Shown: positions 27,818 to 37,812 of the stretch, in pieces
How positions within the stretch are numbered: position 1 is the first letter of the stretch
How the letters are laid out: every line of letters starts with the position of its first letter
NCBI GenBank assembly: GCA_944323075.1
Contig: CALURC010000016.1
Location: 1 to 64,000 of the forward strand
Reading direction: 5' to 3'
Source: an uncultured Alistipes sp.
Lineage (GTDB): Bacteria; Bacteroidota; Bacteroidia; Bacteroidales; Rikenellaceae
Length of the DNA: 64,000 nt
Program-made: the position numbers and the translations under genes
Notes under the pieces: generated by a model
Told to the model about the DNA's origin: nothing
Database searches by the model: none
What the model saw: only the letters and a program-made list of their open reading frames with translations

Positions 27818-30800
27818 CGTTCTCCGTTCTGATTTTCCGCTTCATTCTTCCGAACCCGTTCCCGTACGACCCGGAACAGATCGGAAATTTTCAGCACTCT
27901 TTTCCGAATTACAAAACCTACACCCGTCTCCGTCACCTCTCCTTCCAGAATACTCTCATATCCCGTATGGCGGAACAGCTTCAGAAACATATTATCCTTT
28001 TTGGTCAATTGATACTCCAACGCCACATCGTCAATCAGATTTTCCTTCAGATTCTCCGTCGGATCGGCATCCGTACTGAATTTTCCGCCGATCATCGCCC
28101 GAACCCGACTGTTAAAGAGATTTTTCGAGAGCTGATACGAATAGTCGGTCCGGGTGTCGGTCTCTCCCGAAACCGCCGTATTATCGTACGTATCGATTCC
28201 GAAGCTCAGATCGACCCCCTTCAGATTATTCTGTGCCCACTGGTTCAACTCTTTCGTGATAAAAGTATTAATCGGATTCGAGGTATTGACTTTTGCGGTC
28301 GTTCCGGGTCCGGTATAGGTATTATAGATCAACAGTCCCATCGCCTGATCGGCCCGTTCTTCGGCCGTCATCGACGAGAGTTGGTTCTGCATCGTCAGAT
28401 CGGTCGGAGCCGACAGTCCGAAACTGACGGAGAGCTCATCGAGCCGGTTCCGCAACATAACGCTGATATCGAACGACACCGAACGGTCGTTTCCACTGCC
28501 GTCATCCGAGGTCACATTCGTACGGACTGTCTCGACCGCCGTAATATTCAGCATCGGATTCATCAAGTCTCCAAGCCACTCCACGTAGCTGCCTTGTGTG
28601 ATATTGAAATTTTTCTGGGAGATAACCGGTGGGTTGTACCGGACCGTACCGCTCTGAACAACATACCGCCCGGTGAACGAGGCATCGCCCAGACGATTGA
28701 TCGCATAGGTTAGGGTTCCGCCACCCTGCAGGTCGACCCGGTTCTGCCCATCCTCTGACAAGTCGACGCCCAAACGGACCGACGGATCGATATCCGCCTC
28801 GAGCAGCAGATCGAGCCCCCCGATCCGCAACGAGGGAACTCGCAATGTATCGGCCATCGATGTCGTATCGTTAAACGAAACGAACTCGACCATCTGTTGT
28901 TTCTGATTCTGCAAATCGGAAATAGCCGACTCCTGCATCACGTAGCTGACCGCCGTTCCGGGCAGTAGTTTTACATTACCCCGAATCGCCAGATCGTCGA
29001 TCGCACCGCGCGCCGAGGCATTCAGCCCCATGTAGCCCGTCCCGTAGACCATTGTCTTGCGACTACGCGCCACATCGACAAACTGGAAGCGGTCGGCATG
29101 CAATCGGGTATCCACCCGAATCCGGTGATCGGCCCCATTCAGGTCGACGGTCCCGTCCACAAAGAGTTTTTCTTTATTCGGTGCGACAATCCCGTAATTC
29201 GAAAATTGCAAAACGCTATTCTCAATCGAAATCGTATCCGGAGCCATTCCGAACGAGGTTCCGATCATCGGCACATCGACCCGCGTATCGGTAAACCAGA
29301 GCCCGCCCGAAAGCACGGGACGGGACAACGTATCACGATACTTTAGGTGTCCCTGCAACGAACCCGACACCCCGATCGTTCCCTCCGGCAAGAAAGCCTG
29401 AGCCGCGGCCAAAGGCAGTCCGGCCAGATCCAGATCGATTGCCGACGACGTTCCGGTGGAATCCGAGAGCATCTCACCTTGCAGAGCCAAGGCCCGTGCC
29501 CCGTTCAGATCCATTTGGGCCGCAACCTCCGTATGCAAAGTATCCTGATGAAACACACCGGACAGATAGAGGTCTGCCACCCGACGTCCCTCGTACGTCA
29601 GCGAATCGACCCGAACCGCTCCGCGTACACCGAGCTGCCCCGTCTCCATCTTCAATGCCGCATCGGCCCCGAACATTCCACCCAAAGGAGGCATTCCGGG
29701 CAACGGTTTCAGCGTAGACTCCACATCGATTCCCGCAATGTTTACGACTACGCTGTCTTGTTGGGTCACAACCGACACCTGTTTGTTCTCATGCGACAAG
29801 CGGAAGTCAGCTGCAAAAGCCTTTTTCAGACGATAGGACAAATAATTATTAGGGTTGACCGTCCATTGTGCGAATCCAAAAACGGGTTGTTCGTCCATCC
29901 GCACGGTGATCGTACTGTCGGACCAAACGCCGTTCCATCCGAAATTGTACCCGATTCTTCCCTGTCGATCGGTTTGAACACACTGAAGCCGAACCGTACT
30001 GTCGACCAAAAAACCCGAAAACCGGACATCTGCCACATCGACCGAAGCCTTCGGCCGGCCTTGCAATCCGACATCGAACACCATCTTACGCTCCTGCTTT
30101 CCAAGATGTACGGCAACCGTATCCAATGCCATCTTTCCTGTGGTCAAACCGGTCAGCTGCAACGCAACATCGGGTCCTTTCGCATACCCCGACTCGACAT
30201 CCAACGCCAGCGAATCGAACTGCACGCCTTTCGTACTCAGGAAACCGTTCAGCAGGTTGTGCGCTCCCGCCGTTCCGGCAAGTCGAAACACGGGGAGCAC
30301 CGAAGCGACCGAATCCATATCAAAGGCCCCCTTTTCCATCCACTCCGCCGCTTGCCCCGACAGGCGGCCGAAAGCACCCGACACCGAATCGATCGGTCCC
30401 GAAGCTGTAAATCGCAGATCGAGATCACCCGAGTGTACCGCAGCCGCAGAGCCATCCTTTCCGGTCGACACCGAGGCCTCCGTCGGAAGAATATCGATTT
30501 TCTGTCCATCCGTCCAGAGTTCGATCCGATCCAGCGCGACATGCGCCGTTTGGACACCCGAACTATCCGAAGCGGCTGACACACGGAAATCGGCGGCGGC
30601 AGCAAAAGGCTCCGACATTAGGTTCAATCCATAAAAATTACAGGTATCGAGCCGACCGTCCAGCACAATACTGCGATCGGGTCCGGACAATCGGCCATCG
30701 ACGTCAATATCGAAACGCAAAGCCTGACTCGAATCGGAGAGATGTCCCGTCAGGGCTCCTTGAGACAAAGCTGCCTTCACGGCCAGCTTTCCATAATCGT

Positions 30801-32565
30801 ACCCTTTGAAATCGAAACGGTTCACCGTCAAATCGGCCTCCGCATTACTCTGTGGGGCATATATATCAAATCCTTGTCCTCGTACCGTTCCGTCCATTCC
30901 CAAATACCCGAACGACCGTCCGGGCAAGATCCGGCCGAGCGGAAAGTCCTCTCCCGCAACGGTTCCGGCATATTGTTTTTTCGTCGGATTGAAAGTTCCG
31001 TGCACCTGCAAATATCCGGAGTCGACCGACAATCGAATATCGGGGGCCAGTTCATCCCCCTGAATCGCAAAAGTTCCACTCAGCATCGTCCCCGACGGAA
31101 CGGCGACCGCCTCTTCCATCGCAAAAGCCGCAAGCAGAGAGCGGTAAAAAGCCGAATCCTTCGTCTGCAAAGAGAATTCGGACCGGGCACTCAGCGGATG
31201 CGACGTCGTCGGAATCGAAGCACTTCCGTCCAGCGAGAACCCGAAGGCATGCGGCATGTCCAATTCCGTCTCCGCCTTCACATTTCCGAGCGTTCCCCGC
31301 ACACTTCCCGAACCGAATACCTCTCGGGAGAGCAGCACCCGCCGCAATGCTTTGTTCTCCAACGGCACGGCATACATCACATCCCGCAGCCCGACCGCCA
31401 TATCAAACTTCGCCCGCAGCGTAGCCTTCGACTCACCGGAGAGTACCCCTCTATCGGCCTTCGCATCGAACCACAACGAAGAGTGACCCGTCTTCAAATC
31501 CAGCGAGGCCAGCCGTACCTCCCGGCTATCCATCCGGACAGTTCCGTTCAGGCCTACGATCTCCAAACCGCTCCGCTCCTTCGCGGCCAAAGATACCAGA
31601 TCGACCCGCAAATCCTCGCCCCGATAAAATACCGAATCGGCCGACAAGTTCACACCAGTCAGTACAATATGGTTCGGATCAAAGGTTTCCGGCATGGCTC
31701 CCGCTCCGGTTCCCGAATCGTATTCGACCGCATAGTCGGCCAATGCCAACCTCCCAAGCGAAATTGTCCACAACGACGACGAATCGGCAGCTGTCTGTTC
31801 GCTCGGCTCGCTCTCTCCGGCCGGATTCTGAGACGGGACAGGTTTCGCCCGGAAAACTGTCGCTCCACCCCGCAGCAACAGATCATGGACCGACACCGAC
31901 TGCTGAGGCATACTCACCGCCGCCGAGTCGATCCGACACGTGTCCAACCGCACCTGAAGCTCCTGACTCTCGGCAAAAGTTGTCATCGAAAAATCGACCC
32001 CGTCGAGCAAAATCTGCCGGACTCCGATCCGCCACGGCACCGCCGCTGTATCCTTAACCACCGTATCCTCCACCGATCGGCCAACCGCCAATCCAACCCG
32101 CACCCGACGCAGATCGATCCGATCCAAATCGATTTTTTTATCGGACAAGCCGATCCGATCCTGAGGAAGGTTCATTTCGCCCGTTTCGACCCGCAGCTTC
32201 ATCCCCGACACCGAATCGGCATAAGCAAACAGCATCTCTTTCGTATCGAAGCGCCGCACAACAACCTCGCCTCGCAACAACGGCAGAAAAGCCACATCGA
32301 GATCGATCGACCGACAACGAAACAAGGTATCGGCATTCGCGACAACAACCGAAGCCGGCCCGACAAAGAGTTGCAACGGAAATTTCAAACGAAACTCGGG
32401 AAGTGTCAATTCGATATCGGCATGACGTTTCAAATAGTGCTCAGCCTGTCTGCAAATAAAACTCTGAACAAAAGGAACATATAGCGAAAATACAAGCAAG
32501 AGCACTAGCGATATTCCGCACAAAACGATTAGAAATATATATCTGACAACTCTTACTTTTTTCAT
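27814..32565 (-). CDS. tamB: TamB-like envelope protein (DUF490/TamB domain)
   Basis: 1583 residues from ATG 32565 (MKKVRVVRYIFLIV); an ATG at 32580 adds five residues. One N-terminal membrane helix is followed by a very long repetitive beta-rich region with many alternating hydrophobic positions and Asp/Gly turns. The TamB domain is at the C-terminus (about 1150-1560; VQSGTVRYNPPVISQKNFNI, MGLLIYNTYTG, LSFGIDTYDN). TamB-type proteins bridge inner and outer membranes and are thought to move lipid or assist protein assembly. Four-base overlap with tamL. Several long antisense frames cross it and are shadows. Confidence 0.9.
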   Translation of the reverse strand: MKKVRVVRYIFLIVLCGISLVLLLVFSLYVPFVQSFICRQAEHYLKRHADIELTLPEFRLKFPLQLFVGPASVVVANADTLFRCRSIDLDVAFLPLLRGEVVVRRFDTKEMLFAYADSVSGMKLRVETGEMNLPQDRIGLSDKKIDLDRIDLRRVRVGLAVGRSVEDTVVKDTAAVPWRIGVRQILLDGVDFSMTTFAESQELQVRLDTCRIDSAAVSMPQQSVSVHDLLLRGGATVFRAKPVPSQNPAGESEPSEQTAADSSSLWTISLGRLALADYAVEYDSGTGAGAMPETFDPNHIVLTGVNLSADSVFYRGEDLRVDLVSLAAKERSGLEIVGLNGTVRMDSREVRLASLDLKTGHSSLWFDAKADRGVLSGESKATLRAKFDMAVGLRDVMYAVPLENKALRRVLLSREVFGSGSVRGTLGNVKAETELDMPHAFGFSLDGSASIPTTSHPLSARSEFSLQTKDSAFYRSLLAAFAMEEAVAVPSGTMLSGTFAIQGDELAPDIRLSVDSGYLQVHGTFNPTKKQYAGTVAGEDFPLGRILPGRSFGYLGMDGTVRGQGFDIYAPQSNAEADLTVNRFDFKGYDYGKLAVKAALSQGALTGHLSDSSQALRFDIDVDGRLSGPDRSIVLDGRLDTCNFYGLNLMSEPFAAAADFRVSAASDSSGVQTAHVALDRIELWTDGQKIDILPTEASVSTGKDGSAAAVHSGDLDLRFTASGPIDSVSGAFGRLSGQAAEWMEKGAFDMDSVASVLPVFRLAGTAGAHNLLNGFLSTKGVQFDSLALDVESGYAKGPDVALQLTGLTTGKMALDTVAVHLGKQERKMVFDVGLQGRPKASVDVADVRFSGFLVDSTVRLQCVQTDRQGRIGYNFGWNGVWSDSTITVRMDEQPVFGFAQWTVNPNNYLSYRLKKAFAADFRLSHENKQVSVVTQQDSVVVNIAGIDVESTLKPLPGMPPLGGMFGADAALKMETGQLGVRGAVRVDSLTYEGRRVADLYLSGVFHQDTLHTEVAAQMDLNGARALALQGEMLSDSTGTSSAIDLDLAGLPLAAAQAFLPEGTIGVSGSLQGHLKYRDTLSRPVLSGGLWFTDTRVDVPMIGTSFGMAPDTISIENSVLQFSNYGIVAPNKEKLFVDGTVDLNGADHRIRVDTRLHADRFQFVDVARSRKTMVYGTGYMGLNASARGAIDDLAIRGNVKLLPGTAVSYVMQESAISDLQNQKQQMVEFVSFNDTTSMADTLRVPSLRIGGLDLLLEADIDPSVRLGVDLSEDGQNRVDLQGGGTLTYAINRLGDASFTGRYVVQSGTVRYNPPVISQKNFNITQGSYVEWLGDLMNPMLNITAVETVRTNVTSDDGSGNDRSVSFDISVMLRNRLDELSVSFGLSAPTDLTMQNQLSSMTAEERADQAMGLLIYNTYTGPGTTAKVNTSNPINTFITKELNQWAQNNLKGVDLSFGIDTYDNTAVSGETDTRTDYSYQLSKNLFNSRVRAMIGGKFSTDADPTENLKENLIDDVALEYQLTKKDNMFLKLFRHTGYESILEGEVTETGVGFVIRKRVLKISDLFRVVRERVRKNEAENQNGER

Positions 32566-32750
32566 GCTCAGTCCGTTCAATCCTTCTCAGTCGAATGCCG
32601 CAATTATTCAGCCACACCCGGATCAAATTTCACACTCAGGGTTTTACCGAATTGTTTACACCTATCAAAATTCAAACCGGAATCCACCCCGTGCGTTTCA
32701 TTTTATCCGATAAATTTACTCCACAAATCCGGATTTTCAAAAAAATAACG

Positions 32751-32758
32751 TACTTTTG
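32751..32758 (+). promoter_or_regulatory. Candidate -7 box of purU
   Basis: TACTTTTG fits TAnnTTTG, 16 bases before the first ATG. No TTTG at the expected distance. Confidence 0.5.
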
Positions 32759-32773
32759 GAACCTTAACCAACA

Positions 32774-33646
32774 ATGACGTACAAAATGAAAGAAGAAGCA
32801 GCTCAACTGTTATTGTACTGTCCCGACAAGCAGGGCATTCTGGCCGAAGTAACGGATTTCATCACCGTCAACAAAGGAAACATCATCTATCTGGATCAAT
32901 ACGTAGATCACGCCGAAAATATATTCTTCATGCGTATCGCATGGGATCTCAACGGATTCCTCATCCCCAAAGAGAAGATTGAGGAGTACTTCGACACCCT
33001 TTATGCCCGTAAATACGACATGACATTCAGGCTCTACTTTTCGGGCATGAAACCCCGGATGGCCATCTTCGTTTCAAAAATGTCGCACTGCCTTTATGAT
33101 CTGCTCGCACGATACACCGCAGGCGAATGGAATGTCGAAATTCCATTGATCATCAGTAACCATCCGGATCTTGAAAGTGTCGGGAAGCGCTTCGACATTC
33201 CGTTCTATGTCTTCCCGATCAACAAGGAAAACAAAGAAGAACAGGAACGGGCCGAAATGGAACTGCTTGCTCAGCACAACATAAATTTTATCGTACTGGC
33301 CCGCTACATGCAAATCATTTCTGAAAAAATGATCGAAGCTTATCCGAACCGGATCATCAATATACACCACTCATTCCTGCCGGCATTCATCGGTGCCAAA
33401 CCTTATCACGCCGCATTTGAACGGGGAGTAAAAATTATCGGAGCTACGAGTCACTATGTAACGACCGAACTGGATGCTGGCCCGATCATCGAACAAGAGA
33501 TCGTAAGGATCACCCATAAAGATACCATCGCCGATCTGGTCAATAAAGGGAAAGATCTCGAAAAAATCGTCCTCTCGCGTGCCGTCCAAAAGCACATCGA
33601 ACGCAAGGTGTTGGTTTACAAAAATAAAACGGTTATATTCAATTAA
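32774..33646 (+). CDS. purU: Formyltetrahydrofolate deformylase
   Basis: 290 residues; ATG 32786 (MKEEAAQLLLYC) is an alternative start. An N-terminal ACT domain (LLLYCPDKQGILAEVTDFI) is followed by the formyltransferase-type domain. Catalytic residues are visible: Asn-His in IINIHHSFLPAF and Asp in TTELDAGPIIEQE. It hydrolyses 10-formyltetrahydrofolate to formate and tetrahydrofolate. The formate can feed PurT, encoded just downstream on the other strand. The known enzyme responds to Met and Gly through ACT; whether this one does is inference. Confidence 0.95.
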   Translation: MTYKMKEEAAQLLLYCPDKQGILAEVTDFITVNKGNIIYLDQYVDHAENIFFMRIAWDLNGFLIPKEKIEEYFDTLYARKYDMTFRLYFSGMKPRMAIFVSKMSHCLYDLLARYTAGEWNVEIPLIISNHPDLESVGKRFDIPFYVFPINKENKEEQERAEMELLAQHNINFIVLARYMQIISEKMIEAYPNRIINIHHSFLPAFIGAKPYHAAFERGVKIIGATSHYVTTELDAGPIIEQEIVRITHKDTIADLVNKGKDLEKIVLSRAVQKHIERKVLVYKNKTVIFN

Positions 33647-33673
33647 TCTTTTAGTCGATCGGGACAAAACGGA

Positions 33674-34570
33674 TCATTTGGCAGAATCACCGGACCAGGA
33701 TTTAACCACAGCTGTCTCCAGATAGAAAGGGATCGTCATTTTATCCTTGACCCACTGCCCCATAGCGTGTTCCCGGCTGATCACCGTATAGCGGGACAAC
33801 AGGGAGATCGACATGGGCAATTCCAATCCTCCTAAGTGGGATTTGGAATCGGGGGTACTATGTTTTCCCTCCAGCAGAGTGATCGTTACGGCAAAATCTC
33901 CTGATTTCAGGTAAACACCACAATCACTCAAATCCAGATCTACCCATCCTTCATATCCGTCCGAAAGGTCGAAATGAAAATCCCTGTCTCCTAACACACT
34001 CTTCGGCCAACCCTTCTCTGCCGTATAAAAGGTCAACCTGAATTTTGCATGCTGCAAAAAATTTCTTTTAACAAAGAAACTAAGGCGTTCCACCTGACAG
34101 TCATACCGGCTATTCAGCACTACACCGCACTCTTCGCCGGTTTCGAGTCGATTTTTATAAAAAAAGCAGGTAGAGAACCAATCGTTTCCGATCCTGCGTC
34201 GGCCGATCTTCACATGTCTTACTTTTCCCGAATGAATAGTTACCTCCTCTATCTGATAGGGTTGCTGTCGCATGCCGACCAAACACTCCTGACTTGAATC
34301 GATGTCCGCAATGCAACGCTTCTCCACCTCATATCCGAGATAAGAAAATGTAAGCGTATCGGTCCGTGGAAGGGTATCGGCTATGGTCAGCGAGAAGTTT
34401 CCGTCAGCATCCGACAATGTTCCGAAATGTTTCTCTGCAATGCCGACCGTAGCATAAGGCAACCCCGATTGGTCTAAAGAGTCATATACCCTACCCCGTA
34501 TCACCGTTTGGGCAGATACACTCTGGACACAACACACCAATACAAGAATACTCGAGTATAAAAACCGCAT
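33674..34570 (-). CDS. Exported protein with carboxypeptidase-like regulatory domain
   Basis: 298 residues with a signal peptide (LVLVCCVQSVSAQ). Residues 22-105 form a CarboxypepD_reg-type beta-sandwich (VIRGRVYDSLDQSGLPYATV, LSDADGNFSLTIAD, LTFSYLGYEVEK), as found before TonB receptor plugs. No plug or barrel follows; the remaining ~190 residues are beta-rich with no motif I recognise. Probably a periplasmic or surface-facing protein. It ends 28 bases from the convergent purU. Confidence 0.7.
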   Translation of the reverse strand: MRFLYSSILVLVCCVQSVSAQTVIRGRVYDSLDQSGLPYATVGIAEKHFGTLSDADGNFSLTIADTLPRTDTLTFSYLGYEVEKRCIADIDSSQECLVGMRQQPYQIEEVTIHSGKVRHVKIGRRRIGNDWFSTCFFYKNRLETGEECGVVLNSRYDCQVERLSFFVKRNFLQHAKFRLTFYTAEKGWPKSVLGDRDFHFDLSDGYEGWVDLDLSDCGVYLKSGDFAVTITLLEGKHSTPDSKSHLGGLELPMSISLLSRYTVISREHAMGQWVKDKMTIPFYLETAVVKSWSGDSAK

Positions 34571-34642
34571 AACCGTAACCGTTTTTCTTTAAACGGCCGG
34601 CCTCTCAATTTATTGTTTCACAGAACGATGATAAACAGGTTC

Positions 34643-35836
34643 CTATTCGCGTTCGAAAAGATTGATTTTTAATTTGTCATAAGACCGGGCGGTTTTTGCT
34701 CGTGCCTCCTCGACACTGGATCCGCGTGCCAACAATACCGCCATACGACGATGTCCCTCGATTTCCGACTTTCCGAAGATACGGATCTGTGTATCGGGTT
34801 CGGCAAGTACCTCTTCGAGATTGGCCAGTTCGACCCGGTTCGTATCTCCCTCGACCACAACGGCACGCGAAGCCGACGGTCCGTGAAAAGCGATATTAGG
34901 TATAGGCAAACCCAAAATAGCCCGAACATGTAAAGCGAATTCTGACAAATCCTGCGAAATCATTGTCACCATCCCTGTATCATGAGGACGAGGTGACACC
35001 TCGCTGAATATCACCCGATCACCTTGTACAAAAAGCTCAACCCCAAAAATGCCGTATCCACCGAGCGCATCGGTAATTTTCCGGGCGATATCCTCAGCCT
35101 GTTTACGCACTGCAGGCAACATAGGTTGCGGTTGCCAGGACTCTCTATAATCACCATCCTTCTGGTAGTGCCCGATCGGCTCCAGAAAAGACGTTCCACC
35201 ACAATGACGCACGGTCAGCAATGTAATCTCATAGTCGAACTTCACAAATCCTTCGACGATTACCTTGCCGGCACCGGCACGTCCCCCCTCCTGTGCCATA
35301 TGCCAAGCCTTATCGATATCCTCTTGCGAGTGCACGACGCTCTGTCCATGTCCAGAAGAGCTCATTATCGGTTTCACCACACATGGAAATCCAATCTCCC
35401 GAACGGCCTGTTCGAATTCATCCCGTGTCTCAGCAAAACGGTATTCTGAAGTGGGTAACCCAAGTTGCTCGGCGGCCAATCGACGAATCCCTTCCCGATT
35501 CATGGTCAACTGAGCCGCCCGTGCAGTAGGAACAACCCGGTAACCCTCCTTTTCGAGATCGACCAGCACATCTGTAGCAATGGCTTCTATTTCGGGAATA
35601 ATATAATCAGGGTGCTCCTTTTCGATGATCTCGCGCAATCTCGCTCCATCAAGCATCGAAACCACATACGAGCGGTGAGCCACCTGCATCGCGGGAGCAT
35701 TCGGATACCGATCCAATGCCACGACCTCGATCCCATATCGCTGTAATTCAATAGCAACCTCTTTACCCAATTCCCCAGATCCACACAACAGCGCTTTTTT
35801 CCCAATCGGAGAAAATACCGTTCCTATACTGACCAT
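34643..35836 (-). CDS. purT: Formate-dependent phosphoribosylglycinamide formyltransferase
   Basis: 397 residues from ATG 35836 ([30 protein letters not shown]); ATG 35866 is possible but overlaps the promoter. ATP-grasp enzyme: N-terminal GSGELGKE, then [57 protein letters not shown]. It makes formyl-GAR from GAR, formate and ATP in purine synthesis. Its own promoter is exact. With purU nearby the pair can form a route that moves the formyl group via free formate. Confidence 0.97.
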   Translation of the reverse strand: MVSIGTVFSPIGKKALLCGSGELGKEVAIELQRYGIEVVALDRYPNAPAMQVAHRSYVVSMLDGARLREIIEKEHPDYIIPEIEAIATDVLVDLEKEGYRVVPTARAAQLTMNREGIRRLAAEQLGLPTSEYRFAETRDEFEQAVREIGFPCVVKPIMSSSGHGQSVVHSQEDIDKAWHMAQEGGRAGAGKVIVEGFVKFDYEITLLTVRHCGGTSFLEPIGHYQKDGDYRESWQPQPMLPAVRKQAEDIARKITDALGGYGIFGVELFVQGDRVIFSEVSPRPHDTGMVTMISQDLSEFALHVRAILGLPIPNIAFHGPSASRAVVVEGDTNRVELANLEEVLAEPDTQIRIFGKSEIEGHRRMAVLLARGSSVEEARAKTARSYDKLKINLFERE

Positions 35837-35863
35837 AATCGCAATATATTTATTAATATGTAA

Positions 35864-35895
35864 CAAAAGTAGCTATTTTATACAATTTACACAAA
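35864..35895 (-). promoter_or_regulatory. Promoter of purT
   Basis: Minus strand: TTTG (35895-35892), 20-base spacer, TACTTTTG (35871-35864), exact consensus. It lies back to back with the promoter of the Wzz-like gene. I saw no purine riboswitch or PurR-type operator. Confidence 0.85.
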
Positions 35896-35930
35896 AAACA
35901 CCATTCATGCTTTATTTATCAAATATTGGC

Positions 35931-35938
35931 TATCTTTG
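35931..35938 (+). promoter_or_regulatory. Candidate -7 box of the Wzz-like gene
   Basis: TATCTTTG matches TAnnTTTG, about 40 bases before the start codon. No TTTG box at the usual spacing. Confidence 0.5.
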
Positions 35939-35976
35939 CCTCACGTAGTTAATGACAACAATTCACCTGTTTTATA

Positions 35977-37086
35977 ATGTATCAGCAACAAAACTATTCT
36001 ACCGACACGACCTCTTCTGAAGAGATCGATTTGATTGAATTAGTAAAAAAATTATGGGCTCAACGGATATTCATCCTCAAGGTTGCCGGCATTGCAGCTA
36101 TTGTAGGACTGATTGTTGCTTTCAGTATTCCCAGAGAGTTTACAACTACTGTAAAAATGGCCCCAGAGGGTATCAATACCACCAAAGGAGGCGGCATGGC
36201 TGATCTGGCAGCATTGGCCGGGTTCGATCTAGGGTCCTCCAATAATTGGGAAGGTATTAATTTAACACTCTATCCCGATGTAATAATGAGTACACCTTTC
36301 ATGGTAGAACTAAGCCAAATTCCAGTACAAGGCATGGAGATGGACTCAACTCTTACTTTTTACGACTATATCGACACACAAATTTCCTCTCCTTGGTGGA
36401 GTTATATTTTTAGATTTCCTATCAAAGCCATAGGTTGGATAACCTCCATTGGGAAAGAAGATGAATCAGAACCGTCAACAATCAATCCTTACGCTTTAAG
36501 CAAAAAACAATCTGATGTATTAGAAGATATAAAGAACCGCATCTCAATAGCCGTTGACAAAAAAACAGGGGTTATTACAGCATCTGCTACCACGCAAGAT
36601 CCGGTCGTAACAGCAACCGTAGCAGATTCAATGGTCAACAAGCTACAAGAATACATCTACAAGTATCGTACTGAAAAGGCTGTAAGGGATTTGGAATTTA
36701 CTCAAACCATGTTCGACGAAGCCAAACAAAATTACCACGAAGCACAGCGGAAATGGGCAGAAGCTTACGATGCAAACCGAAACATTGCCAAACAATCCGC
36801 CCAAGTCGACCTAACCCGACTTCAAAACGAACAGCAATTAGCCTTCGGCGTTTACAATCAGATGGCCCAACAACTTGAATCTGCCAAGATCAAAGTACAA
36901 GAGCAAACACCATGTGTCACGATTATAGAGCCGGCAAGTATACCTGTCAAAAAATCGAACACCAGCAAACTTGTCATCTTGATTGGATTTATTTTTTTAG
37001 GCGGTTGCATCGCTATCGGGAAAATACTTTTACCTGACTTTTTAGGCAAAAAGAGCGTAGCTACAGAAACGTCACAAGCAAAATAA
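35977..37086 (+). CDS. Wzz/chain-length-determinant family protein
   Basis: 369 residues. N-terminal SEEIDLIELVKKLWAQRIFIL leads into a membrane helix (about 30-50), then PREFTTTVKMAPE, a periplasmic domain with long helices (ARDLEFTQT-type segment YRTEKAVRDLEFTQTMFDEA, 225-310), and a second helix near 325-345 after the Pro-rich IIEPASIPVKKSN. This is the Wzz/polysaccharide co-polymerase layout without a kinase domain. It would set glycan chain length, but no glycan synthesis genes are in the window. Gene is AT-richer than its neighbours. Confidence 0.85.
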   Translation: MYQQQNYSTDTTSSEEIDLIELVKKLWAQRIFILKVAGIAAIVGLIVAFSIPREFTTTVKMAPEGINTTKGGGMADLAALAGFDLGSSNNWEGINLTLYPDVIMSTPFMVELSQIPVQGMEMDSTLTFYDYIDTQISSPWWSYIFRFPIKAIGWITSIGKEDESEPSTINPYALSKKQSDVLEDIKNRISIAVDKKTGVITASATTQDPVVTATVADSMVNKLQEYIYKYRTEKAVRDLEFTQTMFDEAKQNYHEAQRKWAEAYDANRNIAKQSAQVDLTRLQNEQQLAFGVYNQMAQQLESAKIKVQEQTPCVTIIEPASIPVKKSNTSKLVILIGFIFLGGCIAIGKILLPDFLGKKSVATETSQAK

Positions 37087-37107
37087 ATAGTCTCCATTAA
37101 ACAAAAC

Positions 37108-37147
37108 AAATAAAAAAAGTGTGATGCATCATACTTTTTTTATTTGT
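37108..37147 (+). terminator. Terminator of the Wzz-like gene
   Basis: AAAAAAAGTGTGATG / CATCATACTTTTTTT, near-perfect hairpin with flanking A and T runs, about 25 bases after the stop. Confidence 0.8.
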
Positions 37148-37174
37148 TTTTTCCTTTTATTTACCCTATCTTGC
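37143..37174 (+). promoter_or_regulatory. Probable promoter of the DUF4251 gene
   Basis: TTTG (37143-37146), 20-base spacer, TATCTTGC (37167-37174), near the consensus. The TTTG overlaps the end of the preceding terminator. Confidence 0.5.
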
Positions 37175-37218
37175 AATTGCAAACCTATCGTTGATAACGA
37201 TCTAATAAATTTTTCATC

Positions 37219-37725
37219 ATGAAAAAATATTTATTTATTTTGTTGGCCGTATTGATGGGAGTATCATCGGCAACAGCGCAATCCGCCGACGATTTATTAG
37301 TTCAGCAAGCAGTTAATCAACTTGTTGCAAAAAAGACGTTCTTATTTGTCGCACAACGAGTTGTTGGTTCACGAATATCTCAATCCGTACTACAAGGTAA
37401 ACGAGAATTAACCATCAACAAAGACACCCTCACAATCAACCTTCCATACATCGGGAAAGGAGCTTCTGCAAGTGATAATGATATGAATAATCCCTTAAGT
37501 TTTACCTCTCACGATTTCACTTATGACATCGAGGTTACAAAAAAAGGAAATAAAATCATTACCATGGATGTAAAGTCTCCGAATGGGTCTGATCGTTTCA
37601 AAATGATGCTAACCATAAGCAACGGTATTAATGCTCAACTATCCATTACAAGCGCCACCCGATCTTCAATGAATTATTCCGGTTTTATACAAGAGATTGG
37701 AGCCTTGGAAAATATTGAAAAATAA
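37219..37725 (+). CDS. Exported DUF4251-like protein
   Basis: 168 residues with a signal peptide ending SSATAQ. The mature part (ADDLLVQQAVNQLVAKKTFLFVAQRV, INLPYIGKGASA, LSFTSHDFTYDIEVTKKGNK, MMLTISNGINAQLSI) follows the DUF4251 pattern of small periplasmic Bacteroidetes proteins. Function unknown. Single gene between two terminators. Confidence 0.75.
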   Translation: MKKYLFILLAVLMGVSSATAQSADDLLVQQAVNQLVAKKTFLFVAQRVVGSRISQSVLQGKRELTINKDTLTINLPYIGKGASASDNDMNNPLSFTSHDFTYDIEVTKKGNKIITMDVKSPNGSDRFKMMLTISNGINAQLSITSATRSSMNYSGFIQEIGALENIEK

Positions 37726-37742
37726 AAAAGGTTAGGAATTCA

Positions 37743-37785
37743 ATAAAAAAATGCTGTCAAAAATTGACAGCATTTTTTTATTGAA
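37743..37785. terminator. Bidirectional terminator
   Basis: AATAAAAAAATGCTGTCAA / TTGACAGCATTTTTTTATT, strong hairpin with T runs on both strands, between the convergent DUF4251 and histidine kinase genes. Confidence 0.9.
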
Positions 37786-37812
37786 CTATCACAAAATATT
37801 CCCCTTAACGAA

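Noticed and set aside
29347-32484. Two long plus-strand frames (410 and 580 codons) antisense to tamB
   Set aside because: Very rich in Arg, Gln and His, no signal or motif. tamB on the other strand is convincing.
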